In this document: positions 12,223-23,528 of the stretch, piece after piece
Layout: each line of letters begins with the position of its first letter
How positions within the stretch are numbered: position 1 is the first letter of the stretch
Origin: Coptis chinensis
Taxonomy: Eukaryota; Streptophyta; Magnoliopsida; Ranunculales; Ranunculaceae
Length of the DNA stretch: 64,000 nucleotides
Reading direction: 5' to 3'
Assembly: GCA_015680905.1 (NCBI GenBank)
Contig: CM027381.1
Coordinates: forward strand, 66,763,501-66,827,500
Position numbers and translations under genes: made by a program
The notes under the pieces: generated by a model
What the model saw: only the letters and a program-made list of their open reading frames with translations
Databases searched by the model: none
What the model was told of the DNA's origin: nothing

Positions 12223-12640
12223 ATGCTAGATTTGTTCTCTTGTAAGTTGTGAAATTTTTTGAATGTTTTGTCTATTCTCCTCTCTGTAAGAGAGTCAAAC
12301 AATAGAGCTGGTTTCTAAGGCTTGCCTGGGCAGTTCGCCTTTTTGGCATAGATACAAGACGAACTGGTTTCCACGCAAGTGGCAGTTCGAGAGTTTCAAA
12401 AGTTGTAAAGATACCGATCTAGATTTTTGGGTAGTCCCAGCAGATCGGTGGATTTGTGAACTGGTTTCTTGAATTTTTTCAGGCCGTTCGCGTTATGAAT
12501 GTTTATGGAATGCATGTCCTTTGCTTGGGTTTATCTGTTTGTACATATGCTTTGCTATTTCATCTTCGTAGCCTCATGTTATAGGTATATAAGGAATAAG
12601 GCCTATAAAAGTTAAGAAGCTTCAAATTTAGCTTAAGGAA
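12223..12640. other. 3' flank of antisense ORF copy B
   Basis: No coding sequence is seen. About 12300-12530 aligns with the flank after copy A, which extends the duplication beyond the coding part. Confidence 0.5.
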
Positions 12641-12649
12641 GTGTTCTGC

Positions 12650-13290
12650 TCTTAGAGAGCGTTCTCACTGAGTTGATCCAAGAATGATAGGTCCTCAATT
12701 GGTGAGAAATGGAGAGGCTATGGAGCTTAGGAGCTCAAGAGAGTGTGTTGCTCGCGGAGAGTGTGTTAGCTTATGAAAGCATGTTGCTCACGGAGAGCGT
12801 GTTGCTCGTTGAGAGCATGGTAGCTTAAGAAAGCGTATTGCTCACGGAGAACATTCTCACTGAGTTGATCAAAGAGTTATAGGTCCTCAACTAGTGAGAG
12901 TTGGAGATGCTATGGGGCCTATGAGCTCAAGAGAGCGTGTTGCTCACGGAGAGCGTGTTAGCTTATGAAAGCGTATTGCTCACTAAGAGCGTTCTTACTG
13001 AGTTGATCCTAGAGGTATAGGTCCTTAACTAGGGAGAATTGGAGAGGCTATGGAGCCTATGAGCTCAAGAGAGTGTGTTTCTCACGGAGAGCGTGTTAGC
13101 TTATGAAAGAATATTGCTCACTGAGAGCATTCTCACTGAGTTGATCCTAGAGTTATAGGTCCTCAACTAGGGAGAATTGGAGAGGCTATGGAGCATACGA
13201 GCTCAAGAGAGAGTGTTGCTCACGGAGAGCGTGTTAGCTTATGAAAGTGTATTGCTCACTGAGAGCGTTGAAACTCATGAGAGTGCTGGA
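12650..13290 (+). repeat. Tandem repeat array, period ~139 bp, in the Tat element
   Basis: The landmark TTCTCACTGAGTTGATC recurs near 12662, 12854, 12992 and 13130. Spacing is ~192, ~138 and ~138 bp. The first unit is longer because an internal ~53-bp block with GAGAGCGTGTTGCTC is repeated. Each unit itself contains shorter echoes of that block and of TTAGCTTATGAAAGC, so there is a higher-order structure. Arrays in the region between pol and the 3' LTR are known in Tat-lineage elements and can seed satellite DNA. Confidence 0.88.
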
Positions 13291-13489
13291 AGTGCGCGTA
13301 TACTAGTGGTGCTTTCAGTGCGAGTTCCATGTCTTGTTGATGAAATTGAATGGAGTGGGTTGTAATAAGAAACATAAGTAAACTATACATGAATTTGCAG
13401 TAAATAAAAACATGGAATGTATAACAATACACTTTTATTAATAAAATTTATTTAACAAATACGTGTTCCAAGGGCGTGGTAATGGTTTC

Positions 13490-13776
13490 CCCTCTTAGGT
13501 CTTGATCCAGTACGCTCCATTGCCGATGACGCGTTCCAGTATGTACGGACCCTCCCATGTTGGTGCTAGCTTAGAGTCATCTTGAGTCTTTTTCAGAACT
13601 AGATCACCAGGCTGAAAGGATCGAGGATTGACTCACTTATTGTATGACTTCTTTAGAATCTAATGGTAAGATGCCACTCTGATGGCTGCTAAGTCACGGC
13701 GTTCTTCTAGTAAGTCGACCTCTCGAGCTAGGACAGAGTCATTGTGTCCAGACTCGACGAGTTCTGACCGAGTCGT
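13490..13776 (-). pseudogene. Integrase C-terminal region of the Tat pol
   Basis: Minus-strand reading gives SVLAREVDLLEERRDLAAIR, then FQPGDLVLKK and APTWEGPYILERVIGNGAYW, the C-terminal integrase order of Tat/Gypsy elements. Stops follow ASYH and SYNK. It is separated from the catalytic integrase core at 16583 by the second solo LTR. Confidence 0.8.
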
Positions 13777-16577
13777 TGTCACACCCAGAATTTCCACAAA
13801 ATCAGAAAAACAATATTTGTTCCCGACTCTTCGATTTTCGAGGTGTGATGCACTCTCAACTCCCAAAAACCCATAATCAGTTTAAATACACGAATAATTA
13901 AAAACCAATAGAAAATTTTAAATAAACAAAAGACCTTTTCATTAACAAAGACTCACAAATATGATTAAATTACAAATATCCTTTCAACAACTCTTTAATT
14001 ATAATTACAAATGAAAATACAAAAACATTGTCTCAACTGAAAATCTATTGCACCTCAAAAGAAAACAAAACATATCCTGCAATGCGACGCTAACGCAAAC
14101 CACAAGCAGCGACCAACCGTCTTCAACACTAATCCTGTCAATACTTATCAACTGGTTTCATTTAATGAACACACCTGATAAGCAAACATGCAAATTAGGC
14201 CAGCATTATAAACAATGCTGGTATGAGTAGCCATAAAATACAAATCATACTTATACATATACATACACAATCAATAAGGCAGTTAGTTCCTCCACCGAGG
14301 CGCCTTAACTTCCAACGACTAATACAACATTCTTATATACACTAATTAAGGCAGGTAGTTCCTCCACTGAGGCGCCTTAACTTCAAACTGTACTAGATCA
14401 ACTACATTTAATAATACTAGAACAAGACTAAAACTTACTCTATACTTACACTGGTATAAGCATAATCACAGAGTGGGTCACACCTGCATAAATAATCAAT
14501 TCAACCCACCCTTCTGCATTGTGAATGCAACATAAATTACAATAAATCAGTTATTAGAGCTTTAACGTACCCTTTGTTATATCATCACAATTATTGTTTG
14601 GAGTTTCTTCAAGTGTCTCTATAATCACGTCGTCTCTCTGTCTTACCTAGTTTCCCTGGCTACCACAATCGCTACCCAACGCCGAACATGTATATCCATA
14701 TGCCTCCCCTCACATAATGAACCACTCTGTGCGTAGTTACCCTAAGCGGGATATTGCATACCAGGTAACCCTTACACGAAAGCCATTATGTGAGTACTGC
14801 CACTATTCGGCATAAAATATCGAGCGTCTCGTTCTAATTTCGTAAACGGAATAATCAAGCCACTATTCAGCTACGATTGCCCAACACATGGGTTAATTAA
14901 CATTTTATATATACACCCTATACAAGGGCCAATCATATCACATACGCCCATCACAAGGGCCAAATCACATGAGTTGTGGTAGCTAGGTTCTAGGATTTTC
15001 GTTACGTAATTTATTCAGGTGTCATATATTTGTATCTCATAACTATTTCATTCTTTCACGTGCCAATATATTATTGCACTAAGCCACAATCCCGTGGGAA
15101 AATATCCATAAATACTATACTACCTCATAGTAGCATCTCACATATATAATAATGGAGCGTTTATATCAATTTCTCAAAGATATTGTATTTAATAGATATC
15201 CTAATATATGATATCATTTAACATAACAACAATTTCCACATACCACATAATGTCACAATTTCTCTAAACGTACCGCATAACATTTTTATAGCGTTTTAGG
15301 AATATTATATCTCCTAACATTTCACTCTTGTCATGTGTCAAAAAATTACACAATATCAACGTCAAATCTTTCTTAGATAATGACGAACTAATTTATGCAG
15401 GCTTCTGCAACATTCTACCATTGGATTAGTCCATAAAATTTACAACATAAAACATAGCACAATTAAACAGTCAAAAGTCCACAACCAAAGCCCAAAACCA
15501 AAACCCAAAAGTCTAAATATTCAAAGACCCCATTTGGATCTATATTAAGTTATATGGACCGGCCCCAAAACAAACTTGAAACTGGCCCAAAGAAAGCTAA
15601 TTGGTTTCGGCCCAAGCCAGCCAAAACTAAAAATGAAACTGAAACTGGCCCAAAACACAAATGGGTTCGGCCTAAAGAATTAAACTAAAAAAAAGGCCCA
15701 AACAACTAACTTATTTCGGCCCAACCAAACAAAAGAAACTGGCCCATAGAAACAAATGAAATGTTGGCCCAAACAAAACCAACCCACTTAGTTCTGACCC
15801 AAGCCCATGCCCAAGCCCAACCAAGTTGTCTCCCTTACCAGCTCCCTCCACCACCAGCCACCACCGAATCAACCACCATCCTCCACTCACCAGCACCCAT
15901 TCCACTACACAATCCAATCTTCATTCTCCAAACCCAATTCAATAACAACACCACCACTTTCCCATACACCCCGACAGTTCAACCACCAATTTCAATCTCG
16001 AGAGCCCCAACAAACCTCAACAACCAAACATCAAAACTATATACAAGTTCAATTCATAATGTACAAGACGATTCTTTCCTTTGGGGCTTTAGCCGCAATT
16101 AACGGGCCCAAACAAGCTTTGACTGTTCAATATCAAATTTTAGCGTTTCAACAAAGTTTTTTTTTTCAACACGACAGACAGGACTCTGAATAATAATAGG
16201 AGAATAAGTAGAAATAAAACGGAAACCTTGGACAAAAATCAATATATCTATATACACGTAAAACAACTATATGTTCAATGAAATAGCAAAATAACTACTC
16301 ACATTAATTAAAAGCTCAACGAATCCCTCATAGTTCGAATCGTTGCACTCCAACTCTCTAGCAAGCGAGCCGCCTCAATTTTATTTTATTTTTATCCAAA
16401 AAACTCTATTCTCTAGAAAAATATGAATATATACCTGGGTTTGAAACCTAAGCCCAACACAGACTCGGGCCCAGAAATCAGGCCCACATATCCCAAATCC
16501 AATCCAACAAATTTTAAATAAAACAAATAAATAAATAAATTAATAAATAAATACATATTACAAATACGGGCGTTACA
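13777..16577 (+). mobile_element. Solo LTR (family X), 2.8 kb, nested in integrase
   Basis: It begins TGTCACACCCAG and ends GGGCGTTACA, like the copy at 3667-7270. The flanking 5-mers are GTCGT (13772-13776) and GTCAT (16578-16582), a duplication with one later change. Large parts align with the first copy (for example the CACGTCGT...CTTACCTAGTTTCCCTGG and AACCACTC segments), but it is about 800 bp shorter. The integrase reading frame resumes on both sides, which confirms the insertion point. Confidence 0.85.
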
Positions 16578-16582
16578 GTCAT

Positions 16583-17437
16583 AGTGATTGTCAGTTCGGT
16601 AGGAATAACGGCCTCTGTGCCATAGCATAAGGAGAATGACGACTCGCCTGTGCTACAGCGAGTTATAGTGCGGTGAGCGCATAGAATGTTCTCTAACTGA
16701 TTTGGCTATTGGCTATTGTTCTTTTCAACCTTTTTCTTCAAATTCTCCAAGATTTTTGTTGCTAGCTTCTGCTTGGCCATTGCTTTGAGCATACTGGGGA
16801 GTGGAAAATGCATGAACGATCTTCCACTTGGCCAGAAACTCCTTGACTATTTTTCCTTTAAACTGGGAACCGTTATCCATCACCAGTGTGTGTGGCAAAC
16901 CAAATCTAGTGATTATGTGTGTCCAGATGAAGTTTCGGACATGTGATTCTTTGACATGAGCCCGGGGGATTGCTTCGACCCACTTAGTAAAGTAATCAGT
17001 GGCGGCCAAGACAAACCGAAAGCCAGTGCTTTTTTGTGGGATGAATGGTCCCATGATATCCAAACCCCACATGTGAAATGTCCAAGAGCTTGCAATATTG
17101 ATTAACTCACGAGCTGGCTGGATGATATTGTGGCCAAAGGTCTGGCACTTGATACATTTGAGAACATACTTTTTGGCATCAACCTGCATTCGTGGCCAAA
17201 AGTATCCCTGGGAGATCACTTTGTGGGCCAGGGAGCGACCTCCGACATGGTTCTACAAAAATCAACTGACCTTGTTCTAGGCTTATGCACCTCAGATGAG
17301 GTCCGCCAGCAGACTTTCAAAATAATTTGTTGTTGATTAGGCAGTAACGACATGCCTGATATTGAACTTGTATGGCTTTGGTACGCTCTCCTGGGAGTGC
17401 ACCGTGCTGGATGTACTCTATGATGGGCTGCATCCAT
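16583..17437 (-). pseudogene. Integrase (zinc finger and catalytic core) of the Tat pol
   Basis: The minus strand encodes the pre-integrase linker (WMQPIIEYIQHGALPGERT), a CIKCQTFGH zinc-binding half, and the catalytic core. D in WGLDIMGPF, D in LVMDNGSQF and E in SNGQAEASN are all present, so the DDE triad survives. Downstream, FSLCYGTEAVIPTEL continues in another frame up to the solo LTR. Frameshifts near 17219 and 16725, plus the insertion, make it non-functional. This enzyme would insert element cDNA into the genome. Confidence 0.88.
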
Positions 17438-17448
17438 ATTTGACTCAT

Positions 17449-19260
17449 CTAATCCTCAGAGAGTGGGCACATGTCGCTGATTTCTAGGGCATGCTTAGCT
17501 TGGTAAGCAGGTCGGTCAATTACTTCAATGAGTAACTGTCTAGAGGCGTAGTTCGGTGTTTGAGTAGCAAAGTAAGCTAAGCTGTCCGCGTGATGGTTCT
17601 CGTCACGTAAAAAGTGGTGTATGGTGGCTTTCTTGAACGAAGGGAGTAATTGATAAACAACTTGAAGGTATTTAGAAAGGTTACCTTCATGGGTAGTGTA
17701 CTCTTTAGTAATCTGGCGAACAACTAGTTGCGAGTCACTAAAGACTTGAAGTTCTTGTACACCGAGCTGTAGCGCCATTCTAAGCCCCATAATTAGTGCC
17801 TCGTACTCCGCCTCATTGTTAGAGGTCGCAAAATCGATGCGAACTGATTTCTCCATTATAGCTCTATCTGGGGACACTAAGACGACTCCGATTCCACTCC
17901 CTCCGGGGTTGCTAGACCCATCCACAAAGAGAGACCAGATGGACTTGTCCTGCTTCTTCATTGATGGGATATCTATTTCTGGCTCCCAATTCAGGTCGTC
18001 GACAGGAAAATCCGCTTGAAAATTTGCAATGACCTGTCCCTTCTGAGAAATACATGGGACAAACTTGATGTGATGTTCTTCGAGCTCTTCGGCCCATACT
18101 GTCATGCGGCTTGTCTTGTTTTCCTTAAGAAAGATCTTCTTTAATGGGAGGTCGGTGAGTACCTTGATTGGATGTGCTTGAAAATATGGCCTGAATTTCC
18201 TTGCAGAATATAACAATGCGAGTACTACTCTTTCAATGTAAGAGTAGTTCTTTTCAGCTGGTGCTAATATCCTACTTGTGAAGTAGATCGGCTTCTCTGA
18301 GTTGTTGTCCTCTTTAAAGAGAACTGGACTGATAGCAAAATTTGACACTACTAGATAAAGCCCTAGTGTTTCCCCATCTGTTGGTTTTGCTAAGACGGGC
18401 GGTGTCATCAAGTATTCTTTGAGGGTGGAGAATGCCTGGTGGCACTGGTCGTTCCATGAGAATTGTTCGCCTTTTTTAAGAAGTTGCAGAAATAGTTGGC
18501 ATTTGTCTGACACCCTTGATATGAATCGGTTGAGTGCTGCAACCATTCCTGATAGCTTCTGTATTTGCTTCTTTGTCTTTGGATCGGGCATGTCCAAGAA
18601 CGCTTGGATTTGGTCTGGGTTGGTCTCGATCCCTCGTTGTGATACCTGATACCCCAGAAACTTTCTGGAGGACGCTCCAAAAAGGCATTTTTCTAGATTC
18701 AGCTTCATCCGAGTTTGGCTTAATCTGGAGAACGCCTGCTCAAGGTGAGTGAGGTGGTCACCTGCTTTCTTGCTCTTGACTACCATGTCATCGATATAGA
18801 CTTCCATGGTATCACCTAACATGTCCTGGAACATGTCAATGACAAGCCGTTAATAAGTCGCTCTAGCGTTCTTGAGGCCAAATGGGAGGATGTTGTAGCA
18901 ATAAATTTCCTGTTCTGTGATGAATGACGTTTTCTCTTGATCTTCTTCAGCGAGTGGGATCTGGTTGTATCCATTGTATGCATCCATAAATGACAGGAGC
19001 TCATGGCCACAGGTTTGGTCTACAAGTCGGTCGATTCTAGGTAAAGGGAAGCTATCTTTAGGTGTTTCTTGGTTGACATTGGTGAAGTCAACGTAGAGGC
19101 GAATTGTGCCATTCTTCTTTGGAACTGCTACTATGTTAGCGATCCAGTCTGGGTAATCGACCTTCCGGATGAAACCGACTTACTTGAGTTTGTCAACCTC
19201 ATCATTGATTGCTTTTTGGAATCTCAGGGATAACCTCCGAGGTCGCTGTCAAACTGGCCT
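17449..19260 (-). pseudogene. Reverse transcriptase and RNase H of the Tat pol
   Basis: A 461-residue open frame (18834-17449) starts inside RT with the YIDD catalytic motif (EVYIDDMVVKSK), followed by the thumb and connection (KFLGYQVSQRGIE) and an RNase H with LFVDGSSNPGGSG, NNEAEYEAL and FSDSQLVV. The RNase H matches the plant Tat type. Upstream, about 18835-19110 holds earlier RT motifs (MDAYNGYNQIPL, ILPFGLKNA), separated by a stop where Gln is usual (ATY-stop-RLV). The start of RT is further broken before 19200. The enzyme would copy element RNA into DNA. Confidence 0.9.
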
Positions 19261-19401
19261 AGCATTAGGGTTGACATTTAACCTATGACATGCAACACTA
19301 GGATCTATACCAGGAACATCGATATACGACCAAGCGAAACATCTTTATTTATGGATAAAAAGTTACAAGTTGGGCCTTGAGTGTAGGGTCAAGTTTAGCC
19401 C

Positions 19402-19845
19402 CTACATAGACAAATTTAGGATTGTCCTTAGTTCCCAGGCTACTCGTTCTTTTTCTGTAGTCTGAACTGCTGCTTTAGACGGTTGGGCATCCTCTAGGGA
19501 ACTGGTTTCTGGTGGTGATTGAGCAATCTGAGGACTGGAAGTCTTGGCAGAAGTAGCTAAAGCGATCTTTGTGGTTACGACAACAGGGGCGGATACGACC
19601 TCTGTGGTCATGACAACAGGGGCTGGTGCGACCTCTGAAATCGGTGCTGGTGAACTAACAAGTGCTAGGACGACCTCTGGGGTCCTGACAGGTGGTGTAA
19701 CTAGTGCTAGGGCGACTTCTAGGGCCCTGACTGGTGGATGCACAGGAACTTGGGTGACCTCTAGGGTCCTGACAGACGACTGGACTTTTCTGATAAAGCC
19801 CCCAGCGTTCGGTTTTGGTGCTTTGGATCCGACCTCAGCGACCAA
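19402..19845 (-). repeat. 42-bp coding minisatellite in the protease-RT linker
   Basis: A minus-strand open frame of 147 residues repeats a PPVRTxEV...ALV unit of ~14 residues. In the DNA the landmark CGACCTCT (with variants) recurs at 19596, 19629, 19671, 19713 and 19755, giving steps of 33, 42, 42 and 42 bp. It lies between protease and RT. No conserved domain is seen; it is presumably a flexible spacer. Confidence 0.7.
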
Positions 19846-19947
19846 ATCTTTGGCTATCGTGTAGCTGTTGGGCTCATTCCTAGTGCTGATAGGTGGGTTA
19901 GCGGTCTTGTTCGATGATAGAATCTGGTTACAATGATAAGCTTTGAG

Positions 19948-21805
19948 TTAATTGCTGCGGAGCTCCATCATGCCCCTGGGGTCGAGAAAACGGAGCACTT
20001 GGTGTGGTATCGATGGTATAGCCTGCATTTGGTGAATCCAACGCCATCCTAGGATGGCGTTGTAGAATGATTGGATGTCTAGAATGCTGAAATGCATATT
20101 GAAGCTGACTTTGTCCTCCCTGGATCCCACTGAGACTGGGAGTATGATGTCACCAATTGGGTCGGCTCTGGAGCCATTGAACCCATAGAGAGAGGCTATT
20201 GGGTCTATGAAAACCGATTTGGGCAGGTTCATCTCTTGAATGGTATGGTAGAACAGAATGTCACACGAACTACCGGGATTTATTAGGACACACTTGACTA
20301 TCCAGTCACTGATTTTGACACGGACTACTAGTGCATCATTGTGAGGGAGGCAAACCTTGTTGAGGTCAGCTTCCGTGAAAGTTATATCCCCTGAACTGCG
20401 CGGGGCAGGTGCGACCTGTGAAGAGAATTGGTACACTTCTTGGAGAGTGCCAACGCGCCTCTTTTTTTCTCTGGAGGATGGAACAAAATCATCCTGGAAT
20501 GTGATCATATGTATCGTTTGGTCATTATCTCTGTCTGAAAAGTGCTGACGATGGTCATGGCGGGAGCGGTCTCTGGGGCGTCCTCTACTACAAGAGCGAG
20601 CTTGGACACTGTGGCGATTATGGGGAGGTGGAGATCTACTTTTCTCCCTGCGAGCCATGAGCTTATGACACAGATTGCCATCAGCGATGTTGGTGTATTT
20701 CTTGATATGTCTGGATTCGATGAGGTTTTGGAGGTAATGCTTTAGTCCTCGGCATGCATCGGTCTCGTGACATTTTGCTCGATGGAAGACACAGTACGGC
20801 TTGCCAAGTCGATCTTCTGGCTGCCGCACGTCAGGTCGGTAGTAAGCAGTTTGTTTGATCTTGTCTAATATGTAACTGGGAGACCGTGTGAGGACAGCGA
20901 ACTCGCGGTTGTTGTTTGTTCTGTTTCCAGACTTCTGTTCTTGCGGTCTGGACCTCTTTTTTGCAAGTGGGGTGTTGTCGGAGATCGCTGCCACTTCCTG
21001 TTGCTCTGTTAGGCCTTGACGTTTCATGTCTTCTTGCAACTTGATGTACTTGTCTACTCGGGCGTACAATTCAGACAGAGTTTCTTGACGTTCCTTCATG
21101 AGCGATCTGGAGAGCGTTGTGTGCGCACTCGACAGGCGTTGGAGAATGCTAGTGTGGCAAAGGACTCTTTGAGGCCGCTCTCCATGCATAATAGCTCGGC
21201 TTCGAACTAACCTAGGAATTGGCGAATGGTTTCATTTTCACCAAATGAGAACTGGAAGAGCGAATAAAGGTCGGCTTTTTTATGTCTATTGTGGACATAC
21301 TGACTAGCGAACAGATCGGTAAGTTGCTCGAAGTTCTTTATCGAGTCTAGCTCGAGTGAAAAGAACCAATCGAGCGCGCCATTTTTGAGACTGGCAGGAA
21401 ACAAACGACAATGAAGATGGTCGAACTCCGGCGCACTATAGAGTGCAAGGCTTTGAATGTAACGAGCCATGTGCTGCCATCATACATTGGAAAACGTGGT
21501 TGGATGAAATATGGAGGAGAAACTATACTAAGTATCTCAGCGGCAAACCGGGACGCGCGGTATGTCTTCAGCATCTTTTGAACGATCTGGGTGGCATCTT
21601 TCTTAACTGCACTTTGGTCGATCCTTTGTGACAGTTCGTTAATCTGTTGATGACGTCCTCTGCTACGACACCTGGTGGATTTTGCATGTCCACCTACGCA
21701 CGCAAAGAAATATTCTCCTGCCTGAGCAGGGTAATGTGCTCGTTCATTGTACCTAATTGATCTCCTAGACTCTGGATTTGAGCTTCGAGGCTTGCCATGC
21801 TTCAT
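19948..21805 (-). pseudogene. Gag and protease of the Tat element
   Basis: Three overlapping minus-strand frames make up gag: 21805-21347, 21470-21207 and 21189-19948. The capsid-like segment has FPASLKNGALDWFFSLELDS and ends with FGENETIRQFLG. A knuckle-like YCVFHRAKCHETDACRGLKH follows. The protease then appears near 20280-20340, but the usual active-site (V/L)DTGSS reads INPGSS, so the catalytic Asp is lost. ILGWRWIHQM ends the protease. Stops and frame changes separate the pieces. Together these would form the particle and process the polyprotein in a live element. Confidence 0.85.
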
Positions 21806-21865
21806 GGGCTTGATGATTTTTCTTTTTGGTTTTTGGATTTGTTAAGTGGTTTCTCAAGAAATCGA

Positions 21866-21883
21866 GACCACAGACGGCGTCAA
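21866..21883 (-). other. Primer-binding site of the Tat element
   Basis: Directly inside the 5' LTR, the minus strand reads TTGACGCCGTCTGTGG. This is close to the GGCGCCGTCTGTGG core seen inside the LTR of many plant Tat/Gypsy elements. The tRNA primer was not assigned. Confidence 0.6.
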
Positions 21884-22443
21884 TGTAAAGGAGCGTTTTA
21901 GTTATCCCTTACAAAACTGGAGAAAGAGGAGAAGGGGATTGGAAATGGTAAAGACCGAGTTCGTTGATGAGCGAACTGGCTACGTATCTATCTCTCGATT
22001 CTGGAGGGAAAGAAAAATCAGGTCTGGCGTAGTTCATATGGGAGGTATTTATAGCTAGAAAAGGTGGATCTCTATCCCACACATGTATTGACAACCACAA
22101 ATGTAGGGTTAAGATTGAGAAGGAGTGTTGGAATGGTGTTGGTAGGAAGTTTGTAATGATGGGGAGTAGTTACAGTGGTTCGTAATTTACGGTAAGTGAT
22201 TAAGTAAGTAAGGCTTTGGTAATGATTGCTTCTAGAAGATAGGCTGAGTCATGATATAGAACGATCTGTGCGATGATGTGCGAGTCGATCTGTTCTAGAG
22301 CGATCTCGTAGCTCGTGGACATGAGTTAATGATGTAGGTCACTCTGAATGTAGTTCGGAGAACTAGGTCAGAGGTCGGTATGGTATTTCCACTATGCTGA
22401 ACACGTGCTTGATATTCCTGAATGAGAATATCACTCTCTCACA
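21884..22443 (-). repeat. Right (5') LTR of the Tat element
   Basis: This 560-bp LTR is uninterrupted and serves as the empty-site reference for the solo-LTR insertion in the left copy. It ends TGTAAA and CTCACA, followed by the GTATA target duplication at 22444. Confidence 0.92.
22046..22054 (-). promoter_or_regulatory. TATA-like box in the 5' LTR
   Basis: The minus strand reads CTATAAATA here, oriented toward gag-pol and conserved in the other LTR. It is the best candidate core promoter of the element. Confidence 0.5.
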
Positions 22444-22448
22444 GTATA

Positions 22449-23528
22449 TCTACAAACAAAAATCAACTTGTTTAAAAAATACATATACGTATATAGAGTC
22501 TTAGTTTATCAAACAAAACTCTAATAGAAGTTATTCCAACTATAAATCAAGCAACGACAGATTCATTTTGTGAGAGGTAACGTCGTGGAAACCTATATAA
22601 TGATGAAAAATGAATAATTAATTATGAACAATAAATCAATAATGCATTCGTGATATTAAACATGCATGCTTTCACACTATGGTATAGCACGCCTTGTTGT
22701 CGTTGTATAGGAAATAAGTATGGGAGTAGCTGCTAAAATGATTGAAAATAGTCATGTACCGCGTTTGAGTTATACATTGGCGAATGCGTGTTTGAATTTC
22801 TATTGGGAGCAAATATTGTTGTGTGTGAAATCTCTGTCTAGCTTCCACGCCTCAATGTTTTTCTCACTGAGGGAGATCCTCATTAGAACATGGACAAAAA
22901 ATTTGCTCCTTGGGCACTATGCTCCTTACGGCATTGGCCTATGATCGAAGCTTGAGCATGTGGACTACTTTCTGTTGGAGCCAACGCACCACTAACATGA
23001 GAAAAAAATTGCTCCTTGGGCACTATGCTCCTTGCATCATTGGCCTAGACTATTTTCTGTTGGAGCCAACTCACCACTAACAGCAGTAGAAACAGACGTT
23101 TTAAGTATTTCACAAAAAACGGAAACTACAAAATTGAAAACTAACAATAACTAAAATAACAAAATTGAACCCAAGAAATAAGGAAATAAAATCCTACAGA
23201 TCTCTATTCACTCTATCCTCACTTCTCCACCCTTCAAAATATAATCCATGTCCTTGGAAAACAAAAAAACAAACTCCACCTTTCAAAGTCCACCTTTGGC
23301 ATTTTTACTTATTTTATTTCCTAGACACTATGTTACAAAATTTTGGCATTTAAGTGCAGTTAAGGATCAAAGCATGAAGGCTCGCTATATAGCTACTTCA
23401 GTAACATTAGCCTTGGTATATAGCTACTTAATTAAGTTTATAAGCACCAATAGGCAACAAAACAATCTTAGTAAAACAATGTGCTGAGAATACTATTAGT
23501 ACATCATTGAATTTAAAAACCAACGTAA
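22449..23528. other. Non-coding stretch with a ~105-bp imperfect tandem duplication
   Basis: No gene is recognised. At 22894-22998 and 23002-23082 two related units share TTGCTCCTTGGGCACTATGC, CATTGGCCTA and TTCTGTTGGAGCCAAC; the second lacks an internal ~25 bp. The rest is AT-rich. Confidence 0.5.

Larger units (their letters stand above)
3378..22443 (-). mobile_element. Tat-lineage Ty3/Gypsy LTR retrotransposon, with nested insertions
   Basis: Near-identical terminal sequences begin TGTAAAGGAG at 3378 and 21884 and end CTCACA at 7545 and 22443. The 5-bp sequence GTATA flanks the whole at 3373-3377 and 22444-22448, so both ends are original. Internal genes run on the minus strand in the order gag, protease, RT, RNase H, integrase. 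The 5' LTR is therefore on the right. Between integrase and the left (3') LTR lie ~6 kb with two plus-strand extra ORFs and a tandem repeat, a layout known for Tat-lineage elements such as Grande. Subtracting the two solo LTRs leaves about 12.7 kb. The LTRs differ at about 30 of ~555 positions by eye, mostly transitions, and all genes carry stops or frameshifts. It is an old, immobile copy. Confidence 0.92.

Noticed and set aside
15761-16193. Two Pro/Thr-rich open frames of 113 and 128 residues
   Set aside because: They lie in low-complexity CCA-rich DNA inside a solo LTR and have no domain; the equivalent part of the other copy is not open.
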